Shown piece after piece: positions 16,545 to 25,155 of a stretch of DNA of 41,416 nucleotides. Origin of the DNA: Alphaproteobacteria bacterium (GTDB taxonomy: Bacteria; Pseudomonadota; Alphaproteobacteria; Rs-D84); contig JAFSDI010000004.1 in assembly GCA_017436325.1 (NCBI GenBank), positions 1-41,416 on the forward strand, written 5' to 3'. The translations under genes and the position numbers were made by a program. Positions within the stretch are counted from its first letter, which is position 1, and every line of letters begins with the position of its first letter. Under the pieces are notes generated by a model that made no database searches, was not told the origin of the DNA, and saw only the letters and a program-made list of their open reading frames with translations.

Positions 16545-18254
16545 ATGTCTTTATCAATACTTGCATTTTTGGCAATTTTGTTTGTCTTTGTGTATTTCTT
16601 GCGTATGGCAAGAATTGGTGTTTTGGTCGCTTTTTTATTTACAGGAATATTATCAGGCCCTTATGTTTTTAATTTTTTTGAATTGAATGATATGTGGGCA
16701 ATTCTGGGGAATTTAGGAATTTTATTTTTGTGGTTTAATATTGGTTTGGAAATAAATATACATCGCTTGTGGAATATGCGCCGTACGATATTTGGTTTTG
16801 GGGCAGCGCAGGTTATGATGGTTGTTGTGATGTTGTTTCCGATATTGTTTGGCCTGACCCAATGGTCGATTATGGGGTGTATTATGGTTTCTATGTTGCT
16901 GGCGATGTCCAGCAGCAGTACAGATATCCAATTGTTAACAGACCGTAATCAATTGAATACTATTATGGGGCGCCAGACTTTTTCCATATTGCTGTTTCAG
17001 GATTTATTAGCGATACCTTTGTTGGCAATGTTGCCAGCTTTGGCGGGCAGAACTTTTAATCTGGGTGCCAGTATTATTGATATTGTTGTTATATCTGTTG
17101 CATTAATTTTATCCGTTATAATTATTGGTCGTTTTATAATGACACCTGTTTTGCGCAGGGTTGCGATGTTAAAATCCAAGGAAGCTTTTTTGTTGGCGGT
17201 TGTATTAAATATTGCTATATGGGCTGTGTTGGTTGATTTGATGGGGTTGCCAATTGGTTTGGGGGCTTTTTTGGCGGGTATGCTGATGTCAGAAACTATA
17301 TATCGTCATCAGATTGCGTCAGAAATATCGCCGTATTATACATTGTTTATGGCTTTCTTTTTTATTGCATTGGGGATGGGGCTAAATCTGTCATTGTTGG
17401 GTCATTATTGGTATATTGTTTTGTTTGCTGTTGTTGCATTGATTGCGCTAAAGTTCTTTGCAATATATATGGTTGCGCGTGTTCGCGGTGTGTCCAGTCC
17501 GGATGCAGTTTTAATTGCCTTGATATTGGCACAGGGGGGTGAATTTGCGCTGTTGTTGTTACAGACAATGAAGACAAGTGGTATTACGGTTGTCCCGTCT
17601 GAGCATGAGGAGATTTTGATTGCAATAATTATTTTGTCTATTATGCTGACACCAATATTGTTGTTCTTGTATGATTATTTACAACGTCGTGGAAAGTTAT
17701 TTCAGCAGCGAAACGTGCGGGTGTTTGATAGAATGGAAAGTACTGTAAAACCAACTGTTGTGGTATGTGGCTTTGGCCGTGTGGGGCAAATAATATGCCA
17801 GATGTTAGATGCAGAAAATATCCCGTATGTCGCAATTGATTTAGATGTAAGTGTTGTTATGATGGGACGCGAACAAGGCTTTAATGTTGTCTATGGTGAT
17901 ACAACAAATCGTGATGTTCTGATTGAGTTCGGATTAAATAAACGACATACGCGCGCGGTTGTAGTTGCACTGGATAATGCAACAACAGCACGCAAGGCAA
18001 TATTGACGATAAAGTCTGTTGGCAGACGTATAAAAATATTTGCACGTGCGCGAAATTTGGCTGATTCACAGATTTTGTTACGTGAAGGAATCGTTTTCTC
18101 TTTGCCAGAAACGATTGAGTCATCGTTCTTGTTGGGGACACAGGTTCTGCAACAGGTTGGATTATCAAATTCATCTATTAATGCGTTGTTGCATAGTATG
18201 CGTGCTGATAATTATGCGGCATTGTCTACGGTGATTTCTGATAAATATGACTAG
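16545..18254 (+). CDS. Kef-type cation:proton antiporter (CPA2) with RCK domain
   Basis: Inner-membrane monovalent cation:proton antiporter of the CPA2 family. About 12 hydrophobic segments fill residues 1-385, with FNIGLEI, LAMSSSSTDIQLL, FQDLLAIPLLA and LAQGGEFALLLL as in KefB/KefC. A cytosolic Rossmann-type RCK/TrkA-N domain follows (VVCGFGRVGQIICQML near 405), ending with a short helical tail. Glutathione gating, as in E. coli KefC, cannot be judged; no KefF/KefG-like quinone reductase gene is adjacent. AGAGAGA precedes the ATG. The physiological ion (K+ or Na+) is unknown. Confidence 0.9.
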   Translation: MSLSILAFLAILFVFVYFLRMARIGVLVAFLFTGILSGPYVFNFFELNDMWAILGNLGILFLWFNIGLEINIHRLWNMRRTIFGFGAAQVMMVVVMLFPILFGLTQWSIMGCIMVSMLLAMSSSSTDIQLLTDRNQLNTIMGRQTFSILLFQDLLAIPLLAMLPALAGRTFNLGASIIDIVVISVALILSVIIIGRFIMTPVLRRVAMLKSKEAFLLAVVLNIAIWAVLVDLMGLPIGLGAFLAGMLMSETIYRHQIASEISPYYTLFMAFFFIALGMGLNLSLLGHYWYIVLFAVVALIALKFFAIYMVARVRGVSSPDAVLIALILAQGGEFALLLLQTMKTSGITVVPSEHEEILIAIIILSIMLTPILLFLYDYLQRRGKLFQQRNVRVFDRMESTVKPTVVVCGFGRVGQIICQMLDAENIPYVAIDLDVSVVMMGREQGFNVVYGDTTNRDVLIEFGLNKRHTRAVVVALDNATTARKAILTIKSVGRRIKIFARARNLADSQILLREGIVFSLPETIESSFLLGTQVLQQVGLSNSSINALLHSMRADNYAALSTVISDKYD

Positions 18255-18331
18255 GTTTGTTTACGGTTGCAAGCTGGTGTTTTTGGTGGTATCTTAATAT
18301 TTGTCCAATAGATAAAATAAAGGATGTTTTT

Positions 18332-19138
18332 ATGTTATTAACAGGAAAAAAGATTTTAATTACAGGTGTTGCAAATGACTGGTCAATGGCATGGGCAATC
18401 GCAAAGCGGGCGGCAGAGGCAGGGGCACAAATTGCAATGCCATATGCAATGCCCGCATTGGAAAAGCGTGTGCGTCCGTTGGCTGAATCAATTGGTGCCG
18501 AATTTGTCCAGGAATGTAATGTTCAAAATGATGCGCAAATGGATGACTTATTCGGTCAAATTCGTGAAAAATGGGGACATCTTGATGGTGTTTTGCATGC
18601 AATTGCTTTTTCAGATAAGAATGAATTAACGGGTCGTTATGCAGATACCAGTCGCGAAAATTTTAAGAATACAATGGATATATCTGTATTTTCATTGGTT
18701 GATATTGCGCGTCGTGCATCAGAATTGATGTCTGGTGGGGGCAGTATTGTAACATTGACTTATTATGGTGGTGAAAAATCTGTACCAAATTATAATGTTA
18801 TGGGGGTTGCGAAATCCGCACTGGACAGCAGTGTTCGATATTTAGCATCAGATTTTGGTCGTGATGGTATTCGTGTAAATGCAATTAGCGCAGGGCCAAT
18901 TATGACATTGGCATCAAGTGGTGTTGGTGGTTTCAAGGCGATGTTGCGCCTGAATGCAGATACAACACCGTTGCGGCGTAATATGACATTGGATGATGTA
19001 TCAGGTGCTGCATTATATTTATTTAGTGATTTGTCCAGTGGTGTTACAGGTGAAGTGCATCATGTTGATTGCGGATATTCAACAACAGGTATGTTGCCAA
19101 ATGAATTAAAAGATATCTTGTTAAATAATTTGGACTAA
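18332..19138 (+). CDS. fabI: Enoyl-[acyl-carrier-protein] reductase (NADH)
   Basis: Last reductive step of type II fatty-acid elongation. The 268 residues form a short-chain dehydrogenase fold with the FabI glycine pattern TGVANDWSMAWAIA at 11-24 and the catalytic Tyr154 and Lys161 in YNVMGVAK, plus the FabI-typical LTYYGGEK before them. ISAGPIMTLAS near 190 is also typical. The ATG at 18332 has AAAGGA upstream; a longer frame from 18257 would sit directly behind the antiporter stop and lacks family similarity. This enzyme class is the target of triclosan. Confidence 0.96.
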   Translation: MLLTGKKILITGVANDWSMAWAIAKRAAEAGAQIAMPYAMPALEKRVRPLAESIGAEFVQECNVQNDAQMDDLFGQIREKWGHLDGVLHAIAFSDKNELTGRYADTSRENFKNTMDISVFSLVDIARRASELMSGGGSIVTLTYYGGEKSVPNYNVMGVAKSALDSSVRYLASDFGRDGIRVNAISAGPIMTLASSGVGGFKAMLRLNADTTPLRRNMTLDDVSGAALYLFSDLSSGVTGEVHHVDCGYSTTGMLPNELKDILLNNLD

Positions 19139-19164
19139 ATTAAAAATTAGTTTTGTTCAAAAAA

Positions 19165-19190
19165 AACAAAGGGCTTTTATGCCCTTTGTT
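19165..19190. terminator. Terminator between fabI and the large secreted-protein gene
   Basis: AACAAAGGGC, six-base loop, GCCCTTTGTT: a 10-bp hairpin with A/T tracts on both sides. Its right arm touches the stop codon of the minus-strand gene. Confidence 0.85.
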
Positions 19191-21403
19191 TAATATACAG
19201 GTGGTGTTGGGTTGAATGGAATTGGCCCAGACGGCGATGATGGAATTGGCCCAAACGGCGATGGTGCTGTACCATTGCATGTTTGGTTGTATTTTTGTTC
19301 ATTTGGAATACATGTGCTGCCCGATACGCGACATGGGTTTTGTATGTTTTGTGGAATTGAACTTGCGTCCGGAACCCAGTTGAATTCTGCATTTGTGCAT
19401 TCTTCCAAATCTGTATATGTTGCGCATGCGCGTCGCCAAGTAGCGCAGTCAGATACGGTTGCAGTTGGTGTGATAACATCGGGCAGGTTAAGACTCCATT
19501 TGACGTAAATGTCTTTTAATGTATCGATTGAATGTGATTTCCCAAAGCCAACTTGTGATAATCCGTCACCAACGCGACAATTGATATTGCCTTTTTCGAC
19601 AAACGCGGTGATTGCGGTTGCTAAACCACCTGCGCCGGCACCAATTGCGGCACCTGTGGCGATTGTTTTACCGCGATTTCCTTGGTCGCCTTCGATTAAC
19701 AATTCGCGAACGTCACTGGTGAATACATAGTCATTTAATTCTTTTAATTCAGCTTTGACTTTGTCTGTTGATATACAATCCTTGCCTGGACTGCTACAAT
19801 AGAAATTAGAGTTTTCCTTTAGGCGTTCTTTATTTAGTGCTTTTACTAAACATGTTTCACCGGATAATACTTGATTTATTTTATCTTCGCAATCTTCCTT
19901 TCTGGGTATGCTAACTTCATTCCCATTGTAGCAATGTTTTTGTATGAGTTCAGCGAAGCCTTTTGTTGTGTCTTTGGCGTTTAAGGCATCGTAGCACTTT
20001 TCTGTTTCTATAATAGGAATGTCACCGGGGGATATTACACAATCGAGTTTTATATTTCTTACATCTTCTTTTGGCTTTAAATCACATTCGTTTACATATG
20101 ATTGATACATATTGGTTATGTCAAACAATCTTACGATTTCGTCACATGATTTTTTTGACATACTATCTTTATTAATATTTATGTCTTTGTCAGTTAGATA
20201 TTGGTTTGTAATACTGATTGCGCGGGTGTTACGCAGATATTCGGTCAGCTGTTCACGGTGTTCTTTGATGTCGCAGTCGAATTTTCGATCCCCGTGACCT
20301 GCAACAGCACCGATGCCTGCGCCCAGTAACGTTCCGCCACCAATTCCAACAGCAGCAGCTGTTTTTGTCTTGTTCATTAATGAAAAGCCAAACAGGTCTT
20401 TGTTGCATGTGAATGTATCGCCGGCATTCATCCATACTTCGGCACTTTGGTCATCGCCTGCGATTCCGAATAACCATTCGTTCGTAATTGGTTTATCTTT
20501 GTTATATGCAGCGACACGGATGTGGCATGTCGCAGTGCTGGCATCCCAACGTGCATAGTGGCCACGTTTTGCGTCAACAGTGCCACTGTTGTTAACGGTT
20601 GCACCAAGTGGTTGTGTTTTGATAGAAACGCTCCCTTGTTGGCCATTGTATGGTTTGATTGCTTGGTTGTATTCGCCGGTTGTTTTGCCGTCTGCGGCAA
20701 CTGCGGCAAAGGATTTTCCGTATGTGTTTTTATCAATCAGCCAGCATGTGTTTTCTGCCTGATGTGGTGTAAGTCCTGTCTTGCGCAGAACAAAATTGTA
20801 GTATTCTGGTTGTACCTTGCGATAGTTAAAGTCAATCCATACGTCTGTTGGTGTGCGATATACATATTGACAGTTTTGTCGTACACTGGCGATACATTGT
20901 TCAATCTGGGTGTTGCACAGGCCCATACCATTCATAATTGCATAGCGTTGGTCTTGATTAAACATATCGTTAAGGCCATTTGGCAGTGCACCGTTGTTTA
21001 TACAGCGTAACAGGTCATTCATACACATATTCACGTTGTATGCAGAATTTTGTTCCCCACCATCATCACATGGTGTTTCAGGTGTATTTGGATTGTCCGG
21101 TGTGTCCGGATTGTCTGGGGTGTCCGGATTATCAGGCGTATCAGGGTTGTCAGGTATGTCCGGATTGTCGGGTGTATTGGGGGTGTTTGGAACACCGCCA
21201 CCAGATGGTAAATCTGTTGAAATATTGCCAACTGATATTAATGGCAGGGTTGGCATATTGGGCATACGTGCGGTTGTGGCACCACCAAGTGTGCGTGCAG
21301 TATTTGCGCCGGTACGACTGGTGACAGCATCTGCACCACTTGCAAGCAGGCATAACCCCATCGATAGTGCGGATATTTCAAACAATTTTGATGTTCTGGA
21401 CAT
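19190..21403 (-). CDS. Large Cys-rich secreted protein with DNPDTP repeats and glycine zippers
   Basis: Unrecognised. The 737-residue protein has a signal peptide (about 1-26), then a stretch of six-residue Pro repeats of the DNPDTP type (about 75-110), a Cys-rich domain (about 120-330), a glycine-zipper segment (AAVGIGGGTLLGAGIGAVAG, near 355), a second Cys-rich part, a second glycine zipper (ATGAAIGAGAGGLATAITAF, near 600) and a Pro-rich end (PFGPIPSSPSGPIP). Two glycine zippers suggest membrane insertion or oligomerisation; the many Cys residues suggest disulfides in the periplasm or outside the cell. GAGAGGG precedes the ATG. No conserved enzyme motif is visible, and an envelope or surface role is only an inference. 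Confidence 0.82.
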   Translation of the reverse strand: MSRTSKLFEISALSMGLCLLASGADAVTSRTGANTARTLGGATTARMPNMPTLPLISVGNISTDLPSGGGVPNTPNTPDNPDIPDNPDTPDNPDTPDNPDTPDNPNTPETPCDDGGEQNSAYNVNMCMNDLLRCINNGALPNGLNDMFNQDQRYAIMNGMGLCNTQIEQCIASVRQNCQYVYRTPTDVWIDFNYRKVQPEYYNFVLRKTGLTPHQAENTCWLIDKNTYGKSFAAVAADGKTTGEYNQAIKPYNGQQGSVSIKTQPLGATVNNSGTVDAKRGHYARWDASTATCHIRVAAYNKDKPITNEWLFGIAGDDQSAEVWMNAGDTFTCNKDLFGFSLMNKTKTAAAVGIGGGTLLGAGIGAVAGHGDRKFDCDIKEHREQLTEYLRNTRAISITNQYLTDKDININKDSMSKKSCDEIVRLFDITNMYQSYVNECDLKPKEDVRNIKLDCVISPGDIPIIETEKCYDALNAKDTTKGFAELIQKHCYNGNEVSIPRKEDCEDKINQVLSGETCLVKALNKERLKENSNFYCSSPGKDCISTDKVKAELKELNDYVFTSDVRELLIEGDQGNRGKTIATGAAIGAGAGGLATAITAFVEKGNINCRVGDGLSQVGFGKSHSIDTLKDIYVKWSLNLPDVITPTATVSDCATWRRACATYTDLEECTNAEFNWVPDASSIPQNIQNPCRVSGSTCIPNEQKYNQTCNGTAPSPFGPIPSSPSGPIPFNPTPPVY
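21075..21195 (-). repeat. 18-bp coding repeats (DNPDTP)
   Basis: Inside the large secreted-protein gene, an 18-bp unit encoding Asp-Asn-Pro-Asp-Thr-Pro recurs about six times with small changes (IP, TP, NP). Such in-frame repeats can change copy number by slippage and lengthen or shorten the linker. Confidence 0.85.
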
Positions 21404-21511
21404 ATTTCCCTCTCGTGTTTATTCTTTTAATCTTTTATATTATGCCATAAAAGCAAATATAAAAAAAGTTTTTTTTAAAGAAATGAAAAATAATATTTTT
21501 ATAATTATTGA

Positions 21512-21539
21512 TTGACAAAAATATATAATTGTCTATTAT
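21512..21539 (+). promoter_or_regulatory. Promoter of the 21547 gene, giving a leaderless mRNA
   Basis: TTGACA (21512-21517), a 16-nt spacer and TATTAT (21534-21539). The ATG at 21547 comes 7 nt later and no ribosome binding site is present. Confidence 0.6.
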
Positions 21540-21546
21540 TATAGTG

Positions 21547-22569
21547 ATGAAGAAAATTTATGATTTTTTGAAAACGCATAAATATGTCCTTTTCTGGACA
21601 ATTGGTTATGTGTTTGTTATGTGGGCAATATTGTATTTTTTATTTAATTTTGATATGTTTAATATGGCGCAATGGCATCGTCTGGTTCGGGCGCATTTGC
21701 ATGGATTTGCTGGGTTTGTTTTTGGTTTGTTGATTTTGGCTGCGGTGCCGCTGTATGTTGCCACTGTGGTAATTATAATAAAGAAAAAAAAGCCTTTGAT
21801 AACTATTCCTGTTCAAAAAATCAATCTGCAGGTATTATTTAATAAAAAGCCAGAACCGGAAGTAGATAAAGTAGTAGAGGAAGAAAAGAAAGAGCCAGAA
21901 AATCTAGAAAAGGATTTGCCGGCTGATTTGCCGTTGGAAATGAAGCCTATTTTCTTGCGTGCAAAACAAAATTTGTTGTTTATGCAACAGTCTGGTGGAA
22001 CAGCCCCTGATGGGGCAGCAGAAGCGCAACAGGCTGTCTTAGACGTTGTTGATGCACTGCCTGTTCCAACTGATTTTGATATTGATTTTTCAGATGATGA
22101 AACAAATGATGGTGATGATGATGATTTTGGAGTGTCTTTGTTTGGTGGCGGTGCGCCTGTTTTTAAGTCGCTTAGTTTTGATTCTGATAATAGTTCAGAG
22201 GCAATAGAAGAAACATCTGGGGGTGAATTTTCAAATTCTGTTAATAATATTTCTGATAATTCGCAATTGTTGAAATTTTTATTAGACGCAAAACGAGATT
22301 TTAAAACAGAAGAAAATATTGTTTTGACAGAAAAGTTGGCAATTGCAACGCATAGTGATACTGATTTCTGGGTTGCTGATAATGAAAACTGGTTTGCTGC
22401 AGGCAAGGTTTGTGAATCACCAATAATTGCCGCAAAGCGTATGGCGGAAAAATATGGCTTGGTTCCCGCAATCTATCTGCAGGAAAAAAATATTTTAAAT
22501 ATAGATGATTTGATTGTTCAATGGCAAAAAGATGGTCTGGTTGTAATAACGGATTTAAGCGAGATTTAA
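21547..22569 (+). CDS. Hypothetical inner-membrane protein with acidic cytosolic tail
   Basis: Unrecognised. The 340 residues start with two membrane segments (about 16-37 and 52-78), followed by a Lys-rich turn (IIIKKKKP), a Glu/Lys-rich stretch (VVEEEKKEPENLEKDLP) and a very acidic part (FDIDFSDDETNDGDDDDFG) that looks disordered. The last 110 residues look folded and contain DTDFWVADNENWFAAGK. The basic turn after the second segment points to a cytosolic C-terminus. It stands alone between divergent secreted-protein and convergent ribosomal-protein genes. ATG 21547 was chosen over a TTG at 21529, which lies inside the promoter. Confidence 0.75.
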   Translation: MKKIYDFLKTHKYVLFWTIGYVFVMWAILYFLFNFDMFNMAQWHRLVRAHLHGFAGFVFGLLILAAVPLYVATVVIIIKKKKPLITIPVQKINLQVLFNKKPEPEVDKVVEEEKKEPENLEKDLPADLPLEMKPIFLRAKQNLLFMQQSGGTAPDGAAEAQQAVLDVVDALPVPTDFDIDFSDDETNDGDDDDFGVSLFGGGAPVFKSLSFDSDNSSEAIEETSGGEFSNSVNNISDNSQLLKFLLDAKRDFKTEENIVLTEKLAIATHSDTDFWVADNENWFAAGKVCESPIIAAKRMAEKYGLVPAIYLQEKNILNIDDLIVQWQKDGLVVITDLSEI

Positions 22570-22572
22570 AAA

Positions 22573-22594
22573 AAGCCCCATAATTATGGGGCTT
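22573..22594. terminator. Bidirectional terminator between the membrane-protein gene and rplI
   Basis: AAGCCCCATAATTATGGGGCTT is a perfect palindrome with an A-run on the left; it serves the two convergent genes. Confidence 0.85.
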
Positions 22595-22614
22595 GTTAAT
22601 TAGAATAATATCTA

Positions 22615-23232
22615 TTATTCTGCATCAGCAGTTTCTGCAACTGGTTCGGCAGTTTCTGTGTTTTCAGATTCAACAGCTGTGTCTGCTGTTGTTTCTTCTG
22701 CGACAGTATCTTCTTCAACAGTTTCTTCTGCTTTTTTCGTGCCGAATGTTAATGCTTTGCCTGCAACTAATGCATCAATTTCGTCTTGTGTTTGTGCAAC
22801 ATAGACCTTTACAGGTACGATAACATCTGGGTGTAATGCGATTTTGGTGTCAAATGTGCCAACTGATTTAATTGGCGCACCCAACAAAACTTGTGCAGAT
22901 TCAACAGATACGTTGGCGACTTCTTTTAACATACGCGCGATATCGCGTGTTGATACAGAACCGTATAGTTGACCAGTGTCACCAGCCTGACGAATCATAT
23001 GTAATTTTGCATTCTTGACAGCGTCTACATTTGATTCTGCTGTTTTCTTGGCGGCTTCTTGGCGTGCAGTTAATTCTGCTTTCTTTGCTTCGAATAATGC
23101 AACGTTTTCGCGTGTATAACGCATTGCCTTGCCGTTTGGTAATAAATAGTTACGTGCGTAACCTGTTTTTACCTCAACAGCGTCACCAATATTGCCTAAT
23201 TTTGTAATTTTTTCTGTTAAAATTATTTTCAT
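22615..23232 (-). CDS. rplI: 50S ribosomal protein L9
   Basis: Binds 23S rRNA at the base of the L1 stalk. The N-terminal domain is classic (ILTEKITKLGNIGDAVEVK, GYARNYLLPNGKA), followed by the long connecting helix and the C-terminal domain (about 80-150). At 205 residues it is longer than usual (about 150): the last 45 residues are an acidic Glu/Thr/Ala tail (for example EETVEEDTVAEETTAD) that looks disordered. Third gene of the rpsF-rpsR-rplI operon, 30 bp behind rpsR. Confidence 0.96.
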   Translation of the reverse strand: MKIILTEKITKLGNIGDAVEVKTGYARNYLLPNGKAMRYTRENVALFEAKKAELTARQEAAKKTAESNVDAVKNAKLHMIRQAGDTGQLYGSVSTRDIARMLKEVANVSVESAQVLLGAPIKSVGTFDTKIALHPDVIVPVKVYVAQTQDEIDALVAGKALTFGTKKAEETVEEDTVAEETTADTAVESENTETAEPVAETADAE

Positions 23233-23262
23233 AATCTGTCCTTATTGTTTATAAGTTAGGGA

Positions 23263-23490
23263 TTAACCCAAATTGTTGCGAACGAATGGCATTAAACCCA
23301 AATGACGTGCGCGTTTGATGGCAGTTGCCAATGCGCGTTGGTCTTTTTGTGATACGCCACTGATGCGTGATGGCACAATTTTACCACGTTCTGTGATATA
23401 ATGTGACAGTGTTTTAATATCTTTATAGTCGATAATCTTGCCCTTTAATGGGTTTGATTTTTTACGATAAATTGCTGCGCGGACTGCCAT
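23263..23490 (-). CDS. rpsR: 30S ribosomal protein S18
   Basis: Small-subunit protein that pairs with S6 on the platform. The 75 residues include [33 protein letters not shown] and the C-terminal [12 protein letters not shown], all typical. The start overlaps the rpsF stop as TAATG, so translation is coupled and equal amounts of S6 and S18 are likely. Confidence 0.97.
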   Translation of the reverse strand: MAVRAAIYRKKSNPLKGKIIDYKDIKTLSHYITERGKIVPSRISGVSQKDQRALATAIKRARHLGLMPFVRNNLG

Positions 23491-23828
23491 TATTCTGCCT
23501 CCTCGGTATTCTTTTTCATCATGATTGATGGGGTTGTTGCCAGTTCATCAACGCGAACGTTTAAGAAACGAATAACGTCTTCGTCAATGCGTGAGCGTCT
23601 TTCAAGTTCTGTGATTTGACTGCCAGGCAATTCAATATTTAACATAACATAGTGTGCCTTGCGGTTTTTGCGAATGATGTATGCTAAATTTTTTAAGCCC
23701 CAGAATTCTGTGGATTTAACATCACCACCCAGTTCACGGATAATTTCAGTAAATTTTGTCGCTTTTTCTTTAACTTGCGACTCAGTCAGGTCTTGACGAA
23801 ATACCAAGACACTTTCATAGTAAGCCAT
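23490..23828 (-). CDS. rpsF: 30S ribosomal protein S6
   Basis: Partner of S18 on the 30S platform. The 112 residues begin [14 protein letters not shown] and include [31 protein letters not shown], the family core. The short tail ends TEEAE, a much-reduced version of the Glu tail modified by RimK in E. coli. AAAGGAAAT precedes the ATG. The first gene of the operon has a leader of roughly 100 nt with a strong hairpin. Confidence 0.97.
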   Translation of the reverse strand: MAYYESVLVFRQDLTESQVKEKATKFTEIIRELGGDVKSTEFWGLKNLAYIIRKNRKAHYVMLNIELPGSQITELERRSRIDEDVIRFLNVRVDELATTPSIMMKKNTEEAE

Positions 23829-23894
23829 TTTATTTCCTTTGGTTTAGTAAATTGATTCAACAATGTTTTTGCATCGTTTTATCAGCTTTAGTCA

Positions 23895-23918
23895 GCCGAC
23901 AACACCATTGTTGTCAGC
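23895..23918 (-). promoter_or_regulatory. Hairpin in the rpsF leader
   Basis: On the minus strand GCTGACAACA, loop ATGG, TGTTGTCGGC forms a 10-bp stem with one G-T pair, about 65 nt before the rpsF start. Leaders of rpsF operons in many bacteria carry an S6:S18-binding motif for autoregulation; I cannot confirm the conserved bases of that motif here. Confidence 0.4.
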
Positions 23919-23999
23919 AGGAACGCCGATTATTATTACAAAAATTCTTTAAAAATCAAGTGTTTTATGATATTATCTATCTTTGATAGGATAGAGAGA

Positions 24000-25052
24000 A
24001 TGGTTTTGCATCGTTTTTTATCTTTGTTTTTTTGTTTTTATATAGGGACTGCAGTTGCAGCAACGTCGACTGTTGCAATTGTAAAAGAGGAAGATATTGA
24101 AAAAATAAACAAAGAAAGTAAAAATATTTTATGTATTAATGTCGATGAAGGTAAAGAAAAATGTTTTAGGTGTAAATCAGGAAGTGATTTTTATGTTAAT
24201 CCAGATGAGTATGTTTATTTTTGGGATGACTATTTACCAATACGGGGATTTAAATGTGAATATAAAGGGGGAAATTCCAGATTAGATAAAAATTTTGAGT
24301 TTAGTGAAGTTGATTTGTCTGTGTGTGATAGCAACTGTAGTAATATGGTATTGGATTACGATAAATATCAGAAACTTGGATTGTGTATTGATGATGGTGC
24401 TGGTTGGAAACAGTATGTAGATCCACAGTTGTATGATAATTATAATAATCGCCGAAAAAGGTATGATATTGTGTTTGCCACTAAGCCGTTATGTTTTCAT
24501 AATCTAGAAAGTAATGATGAAGGGGCAGTGACTGTAACAGAAGAACCTAAACAGCGGGATGAAGTTGCTAAGATTGAGAAGGCTCAACCACAAGGTGCTA
24601 GTGGTGGGGGTGGTGGTAAAGATGAAAAAAAGCAGGCAAACATAACTGTTGTTTCGACTGGGGTGCAAGAAAAAGAAGAAATAATAGATAATAATTCTAA
24701 ACAGCGAGATGAAGTTGCTAAGATTGAGAATGATCAATCACAAGGTGCTAGTGGTGGGGGTGATGATAGAAATCAAAATGAGCAAGTAAACATAACTGGG
24801 GTGCAAGAAAAAGGTGAAGAAAAATTAACACCATCTTTTGTGGATGATAATGTTATGAATGAATTGTCAGATGATGAAAAAGAACAGTTAAATACACAAG
24901 TAGCAGATTTGTTTAATGATACTATTGAAGATGTAAAAGATTTTTGTAAACAAAATCCAGCAGAATCAGAATGTGATAATATGGATAGCGTGATAAGATC
25001 GTTAGAGCAGTTGAGAGATGAGGCGTTAGAAGACTTAAGTGCCAGTGATTAG
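24000..25052 (+). CDS. Secreted hypothetical protein with a tandemly duplicated segment
   Basis: Unrecognised. The 350 residues begin with a signal peptide (about 1-22, cleavage near AVAA) and a Cys-rich domain (about 40-180; for example CFRCKSGSDFYVNP and DNNRRKR-type turns). A low-complexity part holds two copies of a segment of about 50 residues starting KQRDEVAKIE and including QGASGGG and NITGVQEK. The acidic C-terminal domain (LSDDEKEQLNTQVADLFNDT) has two more Cys. I chose ATG 24000, which follows GAGAGA; codon 1 at 23967 would place a charged stretch before the signal. It is probably periplasmic or surface-exposed. Organisation resembles the large Cys-rich gene at 19190 but no sequence similarity is evident. 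Confidence 0.78.
   Translation: MVLHRFLSLFFCFYIGTAVAATSTVAIVKEEDIEKINKESKNILCINVDEGKEKCFRCKSGSDFYVNPDEYVYFWDDYLPIRGFKCEYKGGNSRLDKNFEFSEVDLSVCDSNCSNMVLDYDKYQKLGLCIDDGAGWKQYVDPQLYDNYNNRRKRYDIVFATKPLCFHNLESNDEGAVTVTEEPKQRDEVAKIEKAQPQGASGGGGGKDEKKQANITVVSTGVQEKEEIIDNNSKQRDEVAKIENDQSQGASGGGDDRNQNEQVNITGVQEKGEEKLTPSFVDDNVMNELSDDEKEQLNTQVADLFNDTIEDVKDFCKQNPAESECDNMDSVIRSLEQLRDEALEDLSASD
24549..24836 (+). repeat. In-gene tandem duplication, period 150 bp
   Basis: Copy one starts at 24549 and copy two at 24699; the first 60 bases of each differ at only a few positions. Copy two lacks about four codons before GVQEK and differs in the Gly/Asp stretch, so the duplication is recent but already drifting. 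Confidence 0.88.
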
Positions 25053-25098
25053 TTGGTGGATACGATTGATAAAAAAATAAACCTTAAAATAATCCCTA

Positions 25099-25128
25099 TT
25101 GACATATGTTGTTAAAATTTACTAATCT
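25099..25128 (+). promoter_or_regulatory. Likely promoter of the MotA/MotB-like operon
   Basis: TTGACA (25099-25104), an 18-nt spacer and TAATCT (25123-25128) precede the 25156 gene. Confidence 0.5.
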
Positions 25129-25155
25129 GTTTTATGTAAAGTAGGGGTTATATAT

